Below are positions 25,268 to 33,153 of a DNA stretch of 52,769 nt, piece after piece; the stretch's first letter is position 1; each line of letters begins with the position of its first letter. This stretch comes from CAYUXF01 sp964448755. Its GTDB lineage: Bacteria; Margulisbacteria; Termititenacia; Termititenacales; CAYUXF01. A program made the position numbers and the translations under genes. Below the pieces are notes generated by a model. It saw only the letters and a list, made by a program, of their open reading frames with translations, was not told where the DNA came from and did not search any database. The DNA lies in the NCBI GenBank assembly GCA_964448755.1, contig CAYUXF010000003.1, positions 1-52,769 of the forward strand. The letters run 5' to 3'.

Positions 25268-27327
25268 TCCTGCAAACGATAAATATTTTTATCTTCACCT
25301 TCAATTAAAGTAATTAACCGGAATTTATCATCGCCGCGATATTTTTTAAAAGCTTCTTCGTAGCGAGACTGAATAGCCATGCGTTTATCCTGCGCAACCG
25401 CTTCAGCTAAAAGCTCAAACGAATTTTTTTTATTTCCACTGACCGCATACAAAACCGCTAAGTTGTAACAAATTAACGGTGTCCGTTTTTCTTTTAACAG
25501 TTCCTCATAGACATCGATATTTTGTTTAACTATCTTATTATAAAGTTCCACCAGACGATCATCACCAGCCCATTGTGTTAAAGCGCTTTGCAAAAGCAAA
25601 AAGGCTTCGTTATATCTTTTTTTGCCAATATACACTTTGCCCAGCTCTAAATAAATTTCCGGATCGGGGTTCTCGTATTCCAATTTACCCTCTAGTTCTT
25701 TTTCATAAATTGTCAGCAGGTGTTCCATTTTATTATAAATTTCCGGCGACTCTACACCGCGTTGTTTTAATTTAATTATATATTCAATGGCTTTTTTATA
25801 TTCTCTGGTCATACTCAAAAGGGAGATGTACTCCAGGATCAGCTCTTGATCATCAGGTCTGTTCTCCAGCTCTTTTTTTATTAAGCCGATCTCTTTAGTT
25901 GTGATCTCTAGCATCTCTTTATCAACCAGCCAGTAAGCCGGATCTATTTGTTTGACCTTTTCAAAATAACGATACGCCTCTACCAGTTTATTTTTTTTCT
26001 TTTCTATTAAAGCCAACAAATAAAACAAAGCCGGTATTTTATATTGCTTCTCGAGCAGAGCGAGCAAAAGATACTCTGCCTCTTTTTCTTCGCCCAGTAA
26101 AAACAAAACCATCCCCTGATAAACCCGGTAAAGATCATTGCTTTTTTGCGAAACCAGCTGCAAGATCTGCCGGGCATATTGTGGAGAAGCTGTTTGCAGC
26201 ATCAATAAAACCGCTTTGTCATATTTTTCTGTCAGCATATAAATATCCAAAAGCTCCGCACTTTTAGCGGGATCATTTAGCCGACCAAGCAAATTACTTT
26301 CTGCCAGCTGCAGTGCTTTCTCCATATTTTTGGTCGCCTCTTCGTTAATTGGCGAGGCGCGCAAGACCTCCTGATAGATCTTAATGGCTTCTAAAAATTT
26401 ATTTTCATAGACCAACAAAAGGCCATAATTAATTTTAGCCGGCAAATAGTTAGGAGTGCGTTTCATCAAAACAGCCAGTGTTTCTTTGGCATTTTGCAGC
26501 TGACCAACTTGATAATAAAGAGAAGCCAGATCAAGCAACGGCTGTACCGCAGCAGGGTCCGCTTTAATTTTTTCTTCCAGTTCTTTTTTTACCAGATCAA
26601 AAACCTCCAACAGGCGCTGGCGACTGCGCGAAGTCTGCCGGTTAGAACGCAGATAAAAAGTCATTGCGGTCAAATAATCTTTTAATAAAAAAGATATTTC
26701 ACCCAAATAATAAAGCGCTCTTTCGTTTTCAGGATCAAAACGCAGAACATTTTCAATATCGGCTTTGGCGGCAGCATATTTCTTTTGTCTAATATAAACT
26801 CTGGCCCGCAGCATGTAGGCTTCACTGTCATTGGGGTTAAGCGTCAAACACTTTTCTAATTCCTCAACAGTTTTTTTATAGCGAGCATTCTCAAAATGCA
26901 ATAAGGCTAGCGCATAAAAAGCCTTGGAGTAAGCAGGGTTGACAACCAGTGCCTTGGTACATTCACGGGCAAAACCGGTCTTATTTCCCTGTAAATAATA
27001 AATATAGCCGAGATTATAATGCAATTCAGCATCTCTAAAATTAATATCAATTGCCTGCCGCAAAATTTCTGCCGATCTTTTAAGCTGACCGCGCAATTGA
27101 AAGATCTTAGAAAGCAGCTTATAGGCCGGCAGATAGCCATTATCTATTTGCAGAATTTTACGCAAATAAATGACCGCGATCCGATAGCTTTTATTGAGAA
27201 AACTCTCCTGGGCAATAGCATAAAACGAATTGATCGATTGATATTCTATTTGAACGCGATCGCTTTGATCGAATGTAAAAATATCGATACTGCGATCGGC
27301 CGCTTTCTTTTTAGCGTTTTCCCCCAT
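25264..27327 (-). CDS. Large tetratricopeptide-repeat protein
   Basis: The 687 residues are nearly all TPR hairpins (for example AELHYNLGYIYYLQGNK, SKAFYALALLHFENARYKK, SEAYMLRARVYIRQKKY and PEIYLELGKVYIGKKRY), around fifteen or more repeats in two blocks. No signal peptide or membrane segment is seen, so it is probably cytosolic. TPR superhelices bind protein partners; proximity to pilus genes hints at assembly scaffolding, but nothing proves it. TATAAT lies six nt before the ATG without a ribosome binding site. Confidence 0.85.
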   Translation of the reverse strand: MGENAKKKAADRSIDIFTFDQSDRVQIEYQSINSFYAIAQESFLNKSYRIAVIYLRKILQIDNGYLPAYKLLSKIFQLRGQLKRSAEILRQAIDINFRDAELHYNLGYIYYLQGNKTGFARECTKALVVNPAYSKAFYALALLHFENARYKKTVEELEKCLTLNPNDSEAYMLRARVYIRQKKYAAAKADIENVLRFDPENERALYYLGEISFLLKDYLTAMTFYLRSNRQTSRSRQRLLEVFDLVKKELEEKIKADPAAVQPLLDLASLYYQVGQLQNAKETLAVLMKRTPNYLPAKINYGLLLVYENKFLEAIKIYQEVLRASPINEEATKNMEKALQLAESNLLGRLNDPAKSAELLDIYMLTEKYDKAVLLMLQTASPQYARQILQLVSQKSNDLYRVYQGMVLFLLGEEKEAEYLLLALLEKQYKIPALFYLLALIEKKKNKLVEAYRYFEKVKQIDPAYWLVDKEMLEITTKEIGLIKKELENRPDDQELILEYISLLSMTREYKKAIEYIIKLKQRGVESPEIYNKMEHLLTIYEKELEGKLEYENPDPEIYLELGKVYIGKKRYNEAFLLLQSALTQWAGDDRLVELYNKIVKQNIDVYEELLKEKRTPLICYNLAVLYAVSGNKKNSFELLAEAVAQDKRMAIQSRYEEAFKKYRGDDKFRLITLIEGEDKNIYRLQD

Positions 27328-27360
27328 ACCATTATTATAATACAGAAACTGTGCGGTGCT

Positions 27361-27786
27361 CTATTGTTTTTTCTTCGGTTTAAAGTTGTAACCGCAGCCG
27401 GCCAAAGTTGTCGGCCGCTCAAAATAACCAAAGGCACGCGGATATTCGCGGCAAAAAAAAGGTCGCCAAAAATAATTACCGCAGGTACCGTCATCTTTTT
27501 GACTGTCACAGCTAAAGACCATATAGCCGTCTTCTATAAAAATACCGATCAAGTGCATGTTATTAAAATATTTATTCCACCAAACCGCAAAATTTCTAAT
27601 AAACCGCTGCCGCAGAAAACGCGGTTCCATAGTAATTAAAATGGATTTGCAGCACTGACCGCAGCAAAGACAACGTCCGCCTCTTTCATAAGGATAAAAA
27701 CCGGCAAAAAGCCATTTAACCAGCTGTCGAAATAAAAAGTCTAGCGCGGAAAAAAAACGGACGAATAAAGTTAAAAATAGTTTCAT
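27361..27786 (-). CDS. YkgJ-family cysteine-cluster protein
   Basis: The pattern CLCCGQCCK, then MVFSCDSQKDDGTCGNY and FCREYPRA matches the YkgJ family (zinc- or iron-chelating cysteine cluster). An N-terminal hydrophobic and aromatic stretch (about 1-32) may associate with the membrane, which is not typical of the shortest members. Biochemical role in the family is poorly known. It lies downstream of a strong palindrome that probably separates it from the PEGA gene. Confidence 0.82.
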   Translation of the reverse strand: MKLFLTLFVRFFSALDFLFRQLVKWLFAGFYPYERGGRCLCCGQCCKSILITMEPRFLRQRFIRNFAVWWNKYFNNMHLIGIFIEDGYMVFSCDSQKDDGTCGNYFWRPFFCREYPRAFGYFERPTTLAGCGYNFKPKKKQ

Positions 27787-27797
27787 ATTAAAACAGT

Positions 27798-27825
27798 TTA
27801 ACGGGCCGCTTAAGCGGCCCGTTAA
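27798..27825 (-). terminator. Perfect 28-bp palindrome, likely terminator
   Basis: TTAACGGGCCGCTT and its exact reverse complement adjoin with no spacer; the natural hairpin has a GGGCCGC/GCGGCCC stem with a TTAA loop. It starts 13 nt after the stop of the PEGA gene at 27838 and is followed on the minus strand by ACTGTTTT, so it can terminate that transcript. The GC-rich symmetry in an AT-rich region stands out. Confidence 0.65.
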
Positions 27826-27837
27826 TAAAGCTAACCG

Positions 27838-28632
27838 TTAGAAATAAAAATGAAGGCCAACGCCGCCAATCATGCCGGCATCTTTTTCATCATCTTTTGA
27901 TGGATCATAATGATGGACACTGCGACTTTCCATCCCCAGCTCTAAGCTCAAGAACAACCCATTAACACCAAAAGGAGAGAACTCTATACCAAAACCGCCA
28001 CTAGAAAGTGTTCTTCTGACGTTTTGGCTCGGATCATTGTCATTAACCAGATTATCACTGCCGTAACCGACAAATAAATAACCAGAATAAGGGGCATCAA
28101 AAACAACTTTATCGGCCAGCCAGAAAAGCAGGCGGCCTTCAGACTGATACTTAATGGCCTCACCCTGTTTGCTGATAAAACCAATACCCTGAACGCCAAG
28201 TCTTTTAAAAAACCATTTTTTAATAGACACGCCGCCAATTGAGGGAGAATCGGCATAAGAAGAAGCATAGGCACCAATAGCAAAATCACCGCGCGTCTCT
28301 CTGATCCTGGCTGCCTCTGTATCTACAGCGCCGCGGCTGGCCACGTTAGTCCGCAGATCAACAAAATGAGCCGTAGAAACCGTCTTAACTTCTCCGTCAC
28401 CAAGCAGATAGGTTTTAGCAAAGATCTTTTTGCCGTTATTTTTTACCATAACATAGTGTTCTCCAGGCTCTAAGCGAATATTATTAACATAGTCGCGGCC
28501 GACAAACTCACCATTAACATAAATTTCGGCACTGGGCATATCGGTAACAACATTTAGCCGCGCACTCTCGGCGCTTAACCCCGCTAAAACAACTAACAAT
28601 ATTAACCACCATTTTTTTATTTGCAATTTCAT
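27838..28632 (-). CDS. PEGA-domain protein with C-terminal outer-membrane barrel
   Basis: After a signal peptide (about 1-24) a PEGA domain runs to about residue 75: SARLNVVTDMPSAEIYVNGE, LEPGEHYVMVKNNGKK. The rest is alternating beta strands rich in aromatic residues and ends in GGVGLHFYF, the terminal aromatic pattern read by the BAM complex, so it is predicted to be an outer-membrane barrel of about eight to ten strands. Function unknown. AGGAGGAGA lies upstream of the ATG. It is a paralogue of the gene at 28661-29560; the central stretch (AARIRETRGDFAIG against AMRVRETRGNFAMG) is the most similar. Confidence 0.78.
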   Translation of the reverse strand: MKLQIKKWWLILLVVLAGLSAESARLNVVTDMPSAEIYVNGEFVGRDYVNNIRLEPGEHYVMVKNNGKKIFAKTYLLGDGEVKTVSTAHFVDLRTNVASRGAVDTEAARIRETRGDFAIGAYASSYADSPSIGGVSIKKWFFKRLGVQGIGFISKQGEAIKYQSEGRLLFWLADKVVFDAPYSGYLFVGYGSDNLVNDNDPSQNVRRTLSSGGFGIEFSPFGVNGLFLSLELGMESRSVHHYDPSKDDEKDAGMIGGVGLHFYF

Positions 28633-28660
28633 CTCTCTCCTCCTTTTTTTTATTTGGTCA

Positions 28661-29560
28661 CTAAAAGTAAAAATGAAAACCGCCGCTCACTTTAGCGGCA
28701 ATTTTTGAATCGGACGCTTTGTCTGACTCGTCATAATAGTATCTGGTAAAAACACGTTCGACACCAAGCTCAAAATTGAGGTGAGCAAATTTCATAAAAG
28801 CTTCACCAATCCCAATGACCAGCATTGTCAACAAAGCTTCTCCGGCATCAGTATCATTATCAATAACAATGTGCTGACTATCATTAGAATCATCGGCAAA
28901 AAAATTAGCAAGCTTAAACTCTATGCCAAAAGCCAGATCGGTAATATCATAGGTTTCGTTCTTATATTCATCTACACTATTTTCCAGCAAAGAACGTCCG
29001 GCGCCCAGCGCAAAGTAATAAGAAGTAACACTACCTTTATAAACAGAATCTTTAACATTCCAGATAAAACGGAAAGCACTGCGGGTATCCTGATTGCCAG
29101 AAAAATTATTTAAAAACCCGATAGTTTGCAAACCAAAATTGCGGGCAAACATCCATTTTAAACTCAAGCCAGAAGCAGGTGAACCACCGTGTAAGCCCAT
29201 AGCAAAGTTACCCCTGGTCTCTCTAACACGCATAGCTTCTGCTTCAATAGCACCGCTTGACGCTGTATTAGTTTTATATTCCACAAAATCATCTTTAACA
29301 ATGGTCTCTGTTTTACCGGAAAAAATATTAACTTTTTGCGCAGCGACAACAACACCATTTTTTTTAATCTGCAAATAATGAACACCTTCATCTAAAGGAT
29401 GTTTTTTCACCGTTTCCCGGCCAATCTTTTCACTATCAAGATAAATATCTGCTTTACTGTCACCGGTAAAAACATTTAAAAAACCTTTTTCAGCAGCTAA
29501 CAAAGAGCCAGCTATAAAAAAAACCAGCAACAATACTTTAAATATCTTACTAAATATCAC
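28661..29560 (-). CDS. PEGA-domain protein with C-terminal outer-membrane barrel (paralogue)
   Basis: The architecture matches its downstream neighbour: signal peptide, PEGA domain (FLNVFTGDSKADIYLDSEKI, LDEGVHYLQIKKNGV), the RVRETRGNFAMGLHGG segment and a beta-rich remainder ending in SGGFHFYF. An extra loop around residues 205-245 (FADDSNDSQHIVIDNDTDAG) is absent from the other copy. The start is GTG at 29560 with AAGGTGG just upstream. The pair arose by tandem duplication and is probably one operon with a 28-nt spacer. Confidence 0.76.
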   Translation of the reverse strand: MIFSKIFKVLLLVFFIAGSLLAAEKGFLNVFTGDSKADIYLDSEKIGRETVKKHPLDEGVHYLQIKKNGVVVAAQKVNIFSGKTETIVKDDFVEYKTNTASSGAIEAEAMRVRETRGNFAMGLHGGSPASGLSLKWMFARNFGLQTIGFLNNFSGNQDTRSAFRFIWNVKDSVYKGSVTSYYFALGAGRSLLENSVDEYKNETYDITDLAFGIEFKLANFFADDSNDSQHIVIDNDTDAGEALLTMLVIGIGEAFMKFAHLNFELGVERVFTRYYYDESDKASDSKIAAKVSGGFHFYF

Positions 29561-29665
29561 TCAACACCACCTTTTTATTTTTAAATAACTACCGGCTAAT
29601 TAAAAATAATTACCCGGATATTCTACAGTTATTTCAGAAAAAAACTAACCCCCCGCTTTTTATGG

Positions 29666-29671
29666 TATAAT
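29666..29671 (+). promoter_or_regulatory. Extended -10 promoter, possibly leaderless
   Basis: TGGTATAAT fits the extended -10 form; the ATG at 29681 follows nine nt later with no ribosome binding site, so transcription probably begins at the start codon. Confidence 0.5.
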
Positions 29672-29680
29672 TTAAAACTC

Positions 29681-30943
29681 ATGACAATAAAAAAACACCT
29701 CCTATTGTTGTATGTTTTTTTTAACGTATTGTTGGCGGGTAATGTTCCGTCCGATATTATTAATGAGAAAGTCCAAACTACCGATATTATAAAAGGGACT
29801 GTTACCCATATTTTTCAGGAAATAAAAGGGACACAACAGATCCCGCAAAAAATAGCCAAAACCAAACTTCATTCTGAGCCAGCTAACCAGGAATTATCCT
29901 TAATTGAACTTAAAGACGATCTAATTAAGGCGGGTGATCAGATCATTATCGCCAAGATGGAATCGGAAACAACTTTTGGCATGGGCGATGTCTTTGAATA
30001 TCAGCTAGAGTTTGTTGACTTTGCCAGAGATCATTTTGTTTTATACTTATTTATACCGCTGGTCTTTTTGGTATTTTTCATTAACAAACGTTCTTTTATT
30101 TTAATGTTAACATCTGTACTTAACTTATTTTTTATCTTCTCCTTTTTACCTTTTTTAGTAAGGCTTAACTTAAGTCAAAATATTTTATACCTATTATTCA
30201 GCGTCCCTTTTTTAGTCATCAACAGCCTGCTTTTTAAACAGCTCTTTGCTGCAAAAAATTTCAACTTAGCCATTACCACCTCAACATTGGCCACAGTGTT
30301 AACAGCTTATTGCTACCACTGGTACGCTCAAATGTGCCGCATTAACGAATATCAGATCATCAGTAACCGGATACTTATGCCAACACTGCAAAATTTTTCC
30401 GCCACTGATGCACTAGTCATTGTTGTTGCCGGCTACTTCATCTATACTTTTTCAGCACTTTTTTTTATTAACGTAACCTATAAAAAAAATCTCTATACTA
30501 ATTTCAGTATTACCATCTGGAAAATAACGCTTTTTTATCTTTTCTTAACGGCCGGGCTAAATTTACCGCTGTTAACATTTTTTACACACAATGGGTTTGG
30601 TTTGCTGCAGCTTTTTAATTATTTACCTTTTATTCGCAACCTGATCAAATTGCTTTTCTTGTTTTGGGGCAATATTCTTTGCTGTGCCCTATATCTATTC
30701 TTTTTTTATTCCAAACACAAACATTATTTTCAAAAACATTTACAAATAAAAGAGAATCAAACTGTCCAGATGCCGCTCGATCTTCTGGAAGTCATTGCGG
30801 AACACAAAGAACAAAAATACACCGATCTAAATAATACTAAAAAAGAAAAAACACTTAAACCGGCCAAAAAAGAAAAACGGAAAATAAACATTAAAAAAAT
30901 TATAGCCAAGAAAAAACCGGATAGAAAAAAGAAAAAAAAATAG
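29681..30943 (+). CDS. Polytopic membrane protein with basic C-terminal tail, unknown
   Basis: A signal-like helix (about 1-19) is followed by a 100-residue non-membrane region and then about seven transmembrane segments (about 115-350), ending in a very basic lysine-rich tail (about 385-420). The extracytoplasmic domain with DLIKAGDQIIIAKMES, followed directly by a helix bundle, recalls the layout of YibE/F-type membrane proteins, but the match is weak and I would not name it so. No catalytic motif is seen. It is transcribed alone. Confidence 0.6.
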   Translation: MTIKKHLLLLYVFFNVLLAGNVPSDIINEKVQTTDIIKGTVTHIFQEIKGTQQIPQKIAKTKLHSEPANQELSLIELKDDLIKAGDQIIIAKMESETTFGMGDVFEYQLEFVDFARDHFVLYLFIPLVFLVFFINKRSFILMLTSVLNLFFIFSFLPFLVRLNLSQNILYLLFSVPFLVINSLLFKQLFAAKNFNLAITTSTLATVLTAYCYHWYAQMCRINEYQIISNRILMPTLQNFSATDALVIVVAGYFIYTFSALFFINVTYKKNLYTNFSITIWKITLFYLFLTAGLNLPLLTFFTHNGFGLLQLFNYLPFIRNLIKLLFLFWGNILCCALYLFFFYSKHKHYFQKHLQIKENQTVQMPLDLLEVIAEHKEQKYTDLNNTKKEKTLKPAKKEKRKINIKKIIAKKKPDRKKKKK

Positions 30944-30971
30944 TCATCCTAAAACAAAAAATAACAAATAA

Positions 30972-31616
30972 CTATTTTTTGAAGCCAATCATGAGCACAC
31001 AATTAATATTAAAAAAATCCGGGTCATAGTAGTCCCAAAAATCATTGCCGGTATATCTGTAACAGAAAGAATACTTATCCGGATCAAGCCAATATTCAGT
31101 TAAACTAACATTACGTTGCTCATTATCCGGATCAATAATAAATGGTATCCAATAAATCTTTGCCGCCCACAGCGTCTTTATAAAAATTTTATTTTTAAAC
31201 ATTTCTTCTGCATCAGCTTTGGCTGGCAAAACAATTTGCAAAGGCTCTATTTTGTATTTTTCGGCAATTTCATTAATATACTGCTCTGTCTCTTTGCCGG
31301 CATACAGTAACAATCCTTCTTTATTAAAGCTGAATTTTTTTCCTATATTTATATAGTCTAGTTTTTCTTTTTCAGGCACTATAAATTTTATTGTTCCTAG
31401 ATCTACTGTATATTTTTTCTTTGTTATTTTCTGAATTGCATTAAGCGGTTTAATATTTAAGTTTAGCGGGAGCAATAGCTCACTTTTCTCAACGGTATCT
31501 TTTGCTCTAAAAAAAAACGACATTGGCATTTTACTTTTTTCAAAAGTAAGTCTGTATTTTATTAGAGACCCCTCTGAGATGGCACTGTGTTTTCTATACA
31601 TATCCAATAAGCTCAA
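30972..31616 (-). CDS. Hypothetical soluble protein
   Basis: The protein is about 214 residues, mixed alpha/beta, with no signal peptide, membrane helix or motif I recognise. It has many aromatic residues near the end (DKYSFCYRYTGNDFWDYYDP). The start is uncertain: TTG at 31616 has no spacer after GAAGG, TTG at 31607 has nine nt after it, and ATG at 31601 has 15. It lies between a convergent membrane protein gene and tRNA-Arg. Confidence 0.55.
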   Translation of the reverse strand: MSLLDMYRKHSAISEGSLIKYRLTFEKSKMPMSFFFRAKDTVEKSELLLPLNLNIKPLNAIQKITKKKYTVDLGTIKFIVPEKEKLDYINIGKKFSFNKEGLLLYAGKETEQYINEIAEKYKIEPLQIVLPAKADAEEMFKNKIFIKTLWAAKIYWIPFIIDPDNEQRNVSLTEYWLDPDKYSFCYRYTGNDFWDYYDPDFFNINCVLMIGFKK

Positions 31617-31629
31617 CCTTCAATATAAT

Positions 31630-31697
<68 letters not shown>

Positions 31698-31706
<9 letters not shown>

Positions 31707-31776
31707 AATAAACATGCTACAAGAAAATAACCATATTCCTGTAGCTCTATCTAAAAAACTTTAACAAATCAAAGAC
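31698..31776. repeat. tRNA-edge direct repeat, copy A
   Basis: This 79-bp unit begins with the last nine bases of the tRNA-Arg gene as read on the plus strand (TACAGGCGC) and runs through the adjacent spacer to AAATCAAAGAC. Copy B lies at 31852-31930 and differs at 8 of 79 positions. The unit also contains CCTGTAGCTC (31738-31747), the inverted copy of the tRNA's own GAGCTACAGG (31694-31703). Confidence 0.85.
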
Positions 31777-31851
31777 CATGTTAACCGACTGAGCATACCG
31801 CCAAAGGCGGTATCAAGCTCGCACTGAGCCTGTCGAAGTGCGCAGCGCAGT
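31777..31851. repeat. Double-hairpin element between the two tRNA-edge repeats
   Basis: Two inverted repeats lie here: ATACCGCC-AAA-GGCGGTAT (31795-31813) and CGCACT-11 nt-AGTGCG (31820-31842). The second contains GAGCCTGTCGAAGTG, which I recall as a widespread small repeat in many bacterial genomes; I could not check this. It is more GC-rich than its surroundings, and being bracketed by direct repeats suggests insertion or duplication. No protein is encoded. Confidence 0.6.
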
Positions 31852-31930
31852 TACAGGCGCAATAGACATGCCACGAAAGAATAACCATATTCCTGTAGCT
31901 CTGTCTAACAAACTTTAATAAATCAAAGAC
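31852..31930. repeat. tRNA-edge direct repeat, copy B
   Basis: About 90% identical to copy A at 31698-31776. It carries the acceptor-end remnant TACAGGCGC of tRNA-Arg without the rest of the tRNA, so it is a partial duplication of the tRNA boundary. Confidence 0.85.
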
Positions 31931-32033
31931 ACTGTCAATTGAATTAGTTCTCGCTATTAAATTCTAGCACAAATATTAAAGCGGTCCATTTTATAAGCTA
32001 TAAGCTAACTTGCTGTCAATTAAAATATTAAAC
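31931..32033. other. Intergenic remainder before thrC
   Basis: AT-rich sequence with no gene or obvious RNA. Together with the repeats it fills the spacer between tRNA-Arg and the thrC promoter. Confidence 0.3.
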
Positions 32034-32062
32034 TTAAATATTAATAATCACTCTGCTATAAT
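32034..32062 (+). promoter_or_regulatory. Promoter of thrC-apgM-fmdB
   Basis: TTAAAT, a 17-nt spacer and TATAAT (32057-32062) precede thrC by 31 nt. The -10 is perfect and the -35 weak. Confidence 0.55.
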
Positions 32063-32093
32063 CGGCCAATAATAAACTAAGAGGAGTACTTTA

Positions 32094-33149
32094 ATGGCCT
32101 GGCAAGGATTAATGGAAAAATACAAAGCATATCTGCCCGTTACAGATAAAACACCCAATATTACTTTACACGAAGGAAATACACCTCTTATTAAGTTAAA
32201 TAACTTCAATAAAGAACTCCCTGTTGATCTAAATATTTATGTTAAATTCGAGGGACTCAACCCCACAGGCTCGTTTAAAGACCGTGGCATGTTCATGGCC
32301 ATCAGCAAAGCCGTTGAAGAAGGCGCCAAGGCTGTAATTTGCGCCTCGACCGGCAACACCTCTGCCTCTGCCAGCGCCTACGCAGCTCGCGCCGGGATCA
32401 AAAGCGTTGTGCTAATTCCCGACGGCAATATTGCCTTGGGTAAACTCGCTCAAGCCATGATAGAAGGCGCTACAGTAATTGCCATTGACGGCAATTTTGA
32501 CGAAGCACTGGAATGCGTTAAAGTTCTATCTGAAAAATATCCTATTAAGATGGTCAACTCCATTAACCCCTACCGCATTGAGGGTCAAAAGACCGGCGCA
32601 TTTGAAATATGTGAACAATTAGGTCAGGCGCCAGATTATCACGCCATACCTGTCGGCAATGCCGGCAACATAACAGCCTACTGGAAAGGCTATAAAGAGT
32701 GGCGGGCAGCGGACAAAATAAAAAAACTGCCAGTAATGATCGGCTTTCAGGCAGCCGGTTCCGCACCAATTGTAGAAGGACATCCTATTAAAGACCCAAA
32801 AACTATCGCTACCGCCATTAAGATCGGCAACCCGGCCAGTTGGAAACAAGCTGAAGCGGCACGCGATGAATCTGGCGGCTTAATAGAAAAGGTGACAGAC
32901 GAAGAGATCACCGACGCTCAAAAGCTGTTGGCAAAAACAGAAGGGATTTTTTGCGAACCGGCCTCAGCAGCTTCTGTTGCCGGCGTAATTAAAAAAGCTA
33001 ATGAAGGTTACTTTAAAGGTGGCGAAACTGTTGTTTGTATTCTCACCGGCCATGGGTTAAAAGATCCAGACAGAGCAATTGCCATTGCACCTGAAGTAAT
33101 TAAAGCCAAGCCGGAGATTAACGAACTGGCAAAGATTATAGGATTTTAA
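32094..33149 (+). CDS. thrC: Threonine synthase
   Basis: ThrC converts O-phosphohomoserine to threonine using pyridoxal phosphate. The PLP lysine is in FEGLNPTGSFKDRGM, a substrate loop ASTGNTSASASAYAARAG follows, and the phosphate-binding glycine-rich part is PVGNAGNITAYWKGYKEW. The 351-residue size fits the compact bacterial and archaeal class. GAGGAG lies nine nt before the ATG. It is the first gene of a three-gene operon with the proposed homoserine kinase. Confidence 0.96.
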   Translation: MAWQGLMEKYKAYLPVTDKTPNITLHEGNTPLIKLNNFNKELPVDLNIYVKFEGLNPTGSFKDRGMFMAISKAVEEGAKAVICASTGNTSASASAYAARAGIKSVVLIPDGNIALGKLAQAMIEGATVIAIDGNFDEALECVKVLSEKYPIKMVNSINPYRIEGQKTGAFEICEQLGQAPDYHAIPVGNAGNITAYWKGYKEWRAADKIKKLPVMIGFQAAGSAPIVEGHPIKDPKTIATAIKIGNPASWKQAEAARDESGGLIEKVTDEEITDAQKLLAKTEGIFCEPASAASVAGVIKKANEGYFKGGETVVCILTGHGLKDPDRAIAIAPEVIKAKPEINELAKIIGF

Positions 33150-33153
33150 AATT

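Noticed and set aside
27019..27639. 206-aa plus-strand frame
   Set aside because: Antisense to two well-supported genes (TPR and YkgJ); composition reflects the complementary strand.
31777..31851. CRISPR array near tRNA-Arg
   Set aside because: There are only two copies of a long imperfect repeat with tRNA sequence and no regular spacers; no cas genes in the window.
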